A stretch of DNA of 64,000 nt from Adiantum capillus-veneris (lineage: Eukaryota > Streptophyta > Polypodiopsida > Polypodiales > Pteridaceae), in contig CM043971.1 of NCBI GenBank assembly GCA_014529385.2, forward strand, positions 93,154,840 through 93,218,839, given 5' to 3'. Shown here piece after piece: positions 57,789 to 64,000 of this stretch. The notes under the pieces were generated by a model, which ran no database searches, had not been told where the DNA came from, and saw only the letters and a list, made by a program, of their open reading frames with translations. Every line of letters starts with the position of its first letter. The first letter of the stretch is position 1. The translations under genes and the position numbers were made by a program.

Positions 57789-59880
57789 ATAGGTTGGGGT
57801 GGACCTTGAATGTAAACCCCCCATGTATGAAATATCATGGGTTTAAGGTATTTCAATGGAGCCTAGCATCTTGGAGACATGGTGTAGCTTGCTTCTGTTC
57901 GTGTTTCAATGGAGCGTATCTTGGACAAATGGTGGAGCATCCTTCTCTCCATGTTAATGGACCCTAGCTTGGACAAGTGGTGGACCTTTGCTTCTCTCTA
58001 TGTTTCAATAGAGTTAGCTTGGACAAGTGGTGGACCTTGGAACCAAACCCCCATGTAAAACCTATCATGGTCACTCCAAGTGGTGAGAAATAATAACCCT
58101 TAAGATATAGCCTTATAGGTTGGACAAGTGGTAGACCTTAACACCCATATATTCTTAATATAATGACATAGAGTGAAAAAGTGGTGAATCTTGAGACCAA
58201 ACCACTCATGCTACTAGCGTTAATAGGTTGGACAAGTGGTGGACCTTGAATGTAAACCCCCCATGTTTCAATAGTGTTAGCTTCGACAAATGGTGGAGCA
58301 TCCTTCTCTCCATGTTTTAATGGAGCCTAGCTTGGACAAGTGGTGGACCTTTGTTTCTCTCTATGTTTCAATAGAGTTAGCTTGGACAAGTGGTGGACCT
58401 TGTAACCAAACCCCCATGTAAAACATATCATGGACATTTCAAGTGGTGAGAAAGAATACCCTTTAAGATATACCCTTATAGGTTGGACAAGTGGTCGACC
58501 TTAACACCCAGATCTTCTTAACGTAATGACATAGAGTGGAAAAGTGGTGAATCTTAAGACCAAACCACTCATGCTACTAGAGATAATAGGTTGGACAAGT
58601 GGTGGACCTTGAATGTAAACTCCCCATGTACGAAATATCGTGGGTTTAAGGTATTTCAATGGATCTTAGCATCTTGGAGACATGGTGCAGCTTGCTTCTC
58701 TTCATGTTTCAGTGGAGCCTATCTTGGACAAATGGTGGAGCCTCCTTGTCTCCATGTTTCAATGGACCCTAGCTTGGACAAGTGGTGGACCTTTGCTTCT
58801 CTGTATGTTTCAATAGAGTTAGCTTGGACAAGTGGTGGACCTTGGAACCAAACCCGCATATAAAACCTATCATGGTCATTCCAAGTGGTGAGAAAGAATA
58901 CCCTTTAAGATATAGCCTTATAGGTTGGACAAGTGGTGGACCTTAACACCCGGATCTTCTTAATATAATGACATAGAGTGGAAAAGTGGTGAATCTTGAG
59001 ACCAAACCACTCAGGTTACTAGTGATAATAGGTTGGACAAGTGGTGGACCTTGAATGTAAACCCCCCATGTACGAAATATCATGGGTTTAAGATATTTCA
59101 ATGGAGCCTAGCATTTTGGAGACATGGTGCAGCTTGCTTCTCTTCATGTTTCAATCGAACTTGGCTTGGAAAAATGGTGGAGCATCCTTGTCTCCATGTT
59201 TCAATGGAGCTTAGCTTGGACAAGTGGTGGACCTTTGCTTCTCTCTATGTTTCAATAGAGTTAGCTTGGACAAGTGGTGGAGCTTGGAACTAGACCCCTA
59301 TGTAAAACCTATCATGTGCATTCCAAGTGGTGGTAAATAATACCATTTAAGATATAGCCTTATAGGTTGGATAATTGGTGGACCTTAACACCCAGATCTT
59401 CTTAATATAATGACATAGAGTGGAAAAGTGGTGAATCTTGAGACCAAAACACTCATGCTACTAGGGATAATAGGTTGGACAAGTGGTGGACCTTGAATTT
59501 AAACCCCACATATACAAAATATCGTGGGTTTAAGGTATTTCAATGAAGCCTAGCATCTCGAAGACATGGTGCATCTTGCTTCTCTTCATGGTTCAATGGA
59601 GCCTATTTTGGACAAATGGTGGAGCATCCTTCTCTCCATGTTTCAATGGACCCTAGATTGGACAAGTGGTGGACCTTTGCTTCTCTCTATGTTTCAATAT
59701 AGTTAGCCTATATTAGACAATTAGTAGACCTCGAATCTCTCCATGTTGTCTAGAGCTGAGCTTGGACAAGTGGTGGACCTTACTTCTCCCTTCCCTTAGT
59801 TTACTAGCTTAAAAGATCACTATGTATACTTGCTTAGATCTAGCTTGAACAAGTGGTGGACCTTGTATTCAGAAAAACTT
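57789..59880. repeat. Minisatellite array, right part
   Basis: Same higher-order unit as 43930-49849, with unit marks at about 58120, 58480, 58920 and 59365. It resumes directly after the gypsy LTR and runs to just before the next gene. Confidence 0.93.
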
Positions 59881-59939
59881 AATCCATTACAAAAAAGTAT
59901 ATGTTAAAATAGCATTTGGTTTTTTTTGTTTCGGAAAAG

Positions 59940-62602
59940 ATGGCTCCAAAAAAACAGGTTGCAAGGGTTGCTGTCTCAGTTGACTATACTTGCAATGATC
60001 TTAGGAAATGGTATTTGGACATACATGGTATAGAGGGTGCACAATTTCATAAGGTGCATCTATTTATTGCCAAAAAGGAGAATGACAGCTTGTTTGAAGA
60101 TGTTGGAAAAGTTGTGGAAGCATCTGTCTCTGTAGTTGATAGTCATCCGAAGGTGGAATGCATTGACATTCTAGTTCCAATGAATCTAGAATTTCAACTA
60201 TCTCCAGGAGCATATGCATTGGAGCGCATGTCTAGAAACAAAGAAGAGACAATGTTTTCTCGAGGATGGAAGTTTGCAGAATCAAATCCAAATATCACAG
60301 CGGATCAACTTCAAAGATCCATTATTGCCACACTACAACGAAAAAAGGTGAAAGCTTCACGACCACCATCCACAAAGAAGCAATCAAAAGTGCAGAAAGT
60401 AGCAACTAAGCGAACTAGTTCCATTTTGGATGTAGACAAGGCATCTTTGGCATCCTCATCAACAGAGGGTTCAATGTCAAAGATGAGAATTGTGGATCCA
60501 GATGTTTTAGAAGCTGAGGCCATGAAAGGACAAGAAAAAGATACAGGTGGAATGAATAAGTACATAAACTACTTTCCTTTCCAAAATAGGGAATTTGATA
60601 TCCCTATTCAAAATTGTTGGCTTGCTCCTGATCACTATAATGCACGTATTATGGATAAAAAACACGATGAAAGTGTGTTATTTGGATTTTCACGGAGTAC
60701 GACCAAGCATGTAGCATGTGCATATTTGATCCCTGTTCGAAATGCAAAATCAAAGAAGGGGACTCCTTTGGCAGTAGAAGAGGTAGAGGAGCGAAAAATT
60801 AAAGATTATCATTATTGGATTCTTGATGGGCAACATTCAATCTATGCTGCAAAAGTTTTGCTTCACAATGAACAAAACAACAAAGAGATATTGAAAGACT
60901 GATTATCATGTATAAATTTAGAAAGGCTCGCATTGTTGTGAATGCTTCTCCATTTGTTGCAACTGCTATATCTGCCATTGCAAATGAGGAGGCTCAGGCA
61001 TTGTATGTCAAGAAACCTTATAGCCAAATATTGAGACATTTACGGAGTCAATGGATCTTCTCAGGACGACCACCAAAGGCAGCAAGTGGAATTGCAGAGG
61101 GACATGCATCTCATGATGGATGGGAAGTAAGTTATTTTCTTTGTCTTTTTGATAGTGTTTAATTAACAAATATTGCTCAATAGTTTAATTATTTCTCTAT
61201 TTCTTTTTAGGCTTTTCTTCGATTGGCAAGAATGAGTGCAGTAGCAAGTTGGATTGCTAAACAGGCACACATGGTCACATAGTCTGATTTAATTTATGAT
61301 TGCTGGATAGAAATCATTGAAGGGATAGAAGAGGAGAATAAGAAACCCCCAACAACTGTATTTAGATACCTTTGTGGCCTTGAGGAATCAGAGGTAAAGA
61401 CTATTCAAGAAGAGATTAGAGATGAGAAGATTTTACTGTCAAAGAGTGCAAAGGATGGTGATGTAACTGACATGTATGATCGAATCAAGCAGTTGAAGCA
61501 AGACAAATTGATTCAAGATGCACTTCTTGAAGGCTTCAACAATTTGAATGAGTCTTCACCATGTAAAGACTGGGAAGAGGTGGTCAAAATGTATAACATC
61601 AATGATGTTGTTTATAAAACAATTTTAATGCTATGCGAGGAATCGATCAGATCTAGTTTGACGCGTGGAACAAAGAAAATGGCTTTTCCAGATGGAGCAA
61701 TAAAATACATGCAATGGGTAATTCACCTTCAAAAGGAGAAAACTGAGCCTAGAGATTTTCCATGGTCAATCTATGTGGTGAGCCTACAAATGGAAGGAAA
61801 TCTCTACTTGATGCGCCACTTCAATAATAAAGTGCCTATTGGCTTATGTGTTTTAGATATGAAAAAAAACGTTGGAGGCAATTTGAAGTGGAGTGAGGAG
61901 ACATTTAACAATGCTTTGGATGGGATCTTGGCTATTGCTGGAGGGTCAACAGATCCTGGATCTGTCTTTCTTGCATTTGTGGATTTCACTAACTTCACAA
62001 AATTGCAATGTGCCTTTCACGCCATGGGAGATAATCTGAGCTACCATTGTTGTGGTGCATTGCATCACTTTCCATCATCTCCTTGCAAAGGAGCAATTCA
62101 ATTCCTAACAGTTATTGCCTTCTTGGGACAAGGCAATGCATTTGAAGACCTGAGAAGAAGATCGGAGGAACATCCCATGCCAATTGATTGTTCTCTTCTT
62201 CAAGTAGCAGATAACGATATGTCAGATTTGCAATATTTGGAGGCCAAAAAAAGAGCTTTGGTCAAGCACTACATTCGTACATATTGTTTTGAAGACCGCA
62301 ATATTTTTGATGTTTTTGGTGATGGCTCCTTGGTTGCACAAGAAGGAATACAACAGAAAAAAGAAGTTATATGCTTAATTGATAGTGTGGAGGAGGCAAA
62401 AAGCGTGGAGACCATGCTGCTAGACTTTGTTAAGTCTCATGAAGATATAGAAAAATGGGCTGGACTTCAACAATCCAATTCACAATCAGATGACACTGTG
62501 CCTGTTACAGAGGAGTGCTCTCCACAAAGAGAAGAAGAAGAACATCAACAACATCCTCTGTCAATGGAGGACTTTTTGGAAATGGAGACACGTATGTTTT
62601 GA
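59940..62602 (+). pseudogene. ParB/DGQHR-like plus methyltransferase-like gene
   Basis: Two exons: 59940-61126 and 61211-62602, with an 84-bp phase-0 intron (GTAAGT to TTTTTAG). Start ATG 59940 (MAPKKQ). Exon 1: a basic serine-rich linker, then IPIQNCWLAPDHYNARIMD and YHYWILDGQHSIYAAKVLL, a ParB/sulfiredoxin-fold or DGQHR pattern (DGQH at 60825-60836). Exon 2: LCVLDMKKNVGGNLKWSEE, SVFLAFVDFTNFTKL and IFDVFGDGSLVAQEG (62303-62347), in the order motif IV, strand, motif I of amino-methyltransferases of the N4/N6 class, though DPPY is replaced by DMKK. A frameshift lies at about 60880-60907 and TAG at 61280-61282. Family calls are inference from motifs; catalysis is doubtful. Confidence 0.55.
61127..61210 (+). 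other. Intron of the ParB/methyltransferase-like gene
   Basis: GAA|GTAAGT donor and a T-rich tract ending TTTTTAG|GC acceptor. Removing it keeps frame (codon GAA to GCT). Confidence 0.8.
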
Positions 62603-62739
62603 GTTTCTTGTGCATGTTAGTGTTTCTTGTTACTGATTTGATACTCTTAATGTTAGATTTTGCTTTATATAGTATTGATTGAGTTTGTATTTTTTATCTC
62701 AAGCATTCAAGGTTTGAATGTAAATAGTAAATTACTTGA

Positions 62740-64000
62740 GTTTTTGAATGGTGGATCTTTAGACTAAAACTATAACATTTAATACTCACAAAGACTTAAT
62801 TACTTAAGAGCTTGAACTCAATAAGTTTTGGACCTTTTATCAATACCCCCTTGATATGATACATTAGATCGTAGCATGGTTAAATGGTGATGCTTCATAA
62901 ATTGAACCTAGCTTAGACAGGTGCTGGAGCCTAAATTTAAACTAACCTTGCTAGAAGGGAGCTTATGTTTGGACTTTGAGAACTAGAATAAGTAATCAAT
63001 TAGAGCATAGATTAGACATGTGGTGGTGGCCTTAGAGACCAAAATATTAATGAGCTTGGAAAGGTATTTAAGTACTGCAATTTACTTAGTTTTAGTACTC
63101 ACTAAAGGCATAGCTCGACAAAAGGTGGACTTTACATGGATCCTAATTTCAAGAGGTGTGGTAGACCTTCAAACCAAGCTCATATAGCTTGGACATGTGG
63201 TGGACCTTGCATGGAGACTAGTTTAGACAAGTGTGGTACACCTTGTAACCAACACCCATTTGTTATATTAGCTTGGACAAGTGGTGGACCTTGCTTTTAT
63301 GTTTCAATGGAGCATATTTTGGACAGGTGGTAGACCTTGTTTCTCTCCATGCTTCAATGGAGAGAAACATTAGCTTGGACAAGTGGTGGACCTTGCTTTT
63401 ATGTTTTAAAGGAGCATATTTTGGACAAGTGGTAGACATTGTTTCTCTCCATGGTTCAATGGAACCCACCTTAGACAAGTGAAGTACCTTGAAACCAAAC
63501 CCCCATAATACAACCTACTAAATAGGTTGGAAAATTGGTGGGATATGAAACCATCCATGATAGAGCATAGTATAGGTGAAAACGTAGTGGTCCTTATATC
63601 AATTACCCATGCATAGCTTGGACAAGTGGTGGACCTTGATTCTCTCTATGTTTCAATGGATCCTATCTTGGACTAGAGATATATCTTACTTATTTCCATG
63701 CTTCAATGGATTGTAGCTTGGATAAGGAGTGGACCTTCAAACAAAACTCCACAGCATAGCATATATTAACAATTCATGGGTTTTATAGAGATTTTCTTGC
63801 CTATTTTGGAGAGTTGGTACACCTTTATTCTCCATTCTTCAATGGATCTGAGGTTGGACAAGCGGAGCTGGGAAGTGGTCAACCTTAAAATGAAACCTCC
63901 CATGCTACAACCCATCATAGATCGTATATGTAGTGGACCTTGAAACTCTTTTATGTCCCTAGCTTAGAGAAGCATTGCACTCTTGATTATCTCCATACAT
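62740..64000. repeat. Minisatellite array, diverged right flank
   Basis: Imperfect copies of AGCTTGGACAAGTGGTGGAC spaced irregularly, with CTCTCCATG[TG]TTCAATGGA spacers also found in the main array. Continues to the window edge. The 62603-62740 segment is the gene's 3' flank. Confidence 0.85.

Noticed and set aside
43930-59880. CRISPR-like regular repeats with spacers
   Set aside because: The core is about 18-20 bp, spacers are themselves repeated, and the unit has higher-order structure. The context is plant nuclear DNA with no cas gene, so it is a minisatellite.
60880-60907. A second short intron in the ParB-like gene to explain the frame change
   Set aside because: The interval between the two frames is under 30 bases with no donor or acceptor; a one- or two-base indel is simpler.

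Overview
This window is nuclear DNA from a land plant with a large, repeat-dense genome. The evidence is full-length Ty1/copia and Ty3/gypsy LTR retrotransposons with plant-type primer binding sites, Tat-lineage gypsy elements with a second RNase H, long CT/GA/AC microsatellites, a minisatellite array of many kilobases, and spliceosomal introns. I cannot fix the species. A fern, lycophyte or gymnosperm is a guess from the repeat style and from the unusual transposon-like genes. I saw no conventional housekeeping gene, rRNA, tRNA or CRISPR array.

Layout. (1) 0.6-9.2 kb is a three-level nest. A decayed minus-strand LINE is split by a small non-autonomous LTR element (1560-8827, target duplication CTAAA). 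The 5' LTR of that element is in turn split by a young copia element (1790-7521, target duplication GTTTT, LTRs with one difference in 233 bp). (2) 9.2-20.6 kb is mostly decayed DNA with a degenerate tandem repeat, two copies of a MITE-like element, and an internally deleted minus-strand copia element (12613-16077, target duplication GTTTG). (3) 20.66-25.8 kb holds two broken copia elements in opposite orientation. (4) 26.1-40.5 kb minus is a broken intron-containing gene (DUF8039-like region, then a D...DN...GHTHxxID region resembling DUF7869, probably a transposase). A Tat-type gypsy element of 11.2 kb (28669-39885, LTRs about 2.68 kb) splits it. (5) 40.6-49.85 kb and 57.8-59.9 kb form one minisatellite array with core TTGGACAAGTGGTGGACC, organised in higher-order units of about 360-470 bp. 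It is interrupted by a second Tat-type gypsy element (49850-57788) that lacks a protease domain and has a truncated 5' LTR. (6) 59.94-62.6 kb plus is a two-exon gene with a ParB/DGQHR-like domain and a degenerate DNA-methyltransferase-like domain. It carries one frameshift and one nonsense codon. (7) 62.7-64.0 kb returns to diverged array sequence.

The most interesting signals are: the ParB-plus-methyltransferase-like gene, which lies divergently from the DUF7869-like gene with the array between them (possibly one giant DNA transposon); a small open reading frame of 70-72 codons in front of gag that recurs in both gypsy elements and is duplicated in one; the protease-less but otherwise nearly open gypsy polyprotein; and a conserved hairpin plus primer-binding-site look-alike inside both gypsy LTRs. 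All identities and ages below are by-eye estimates.
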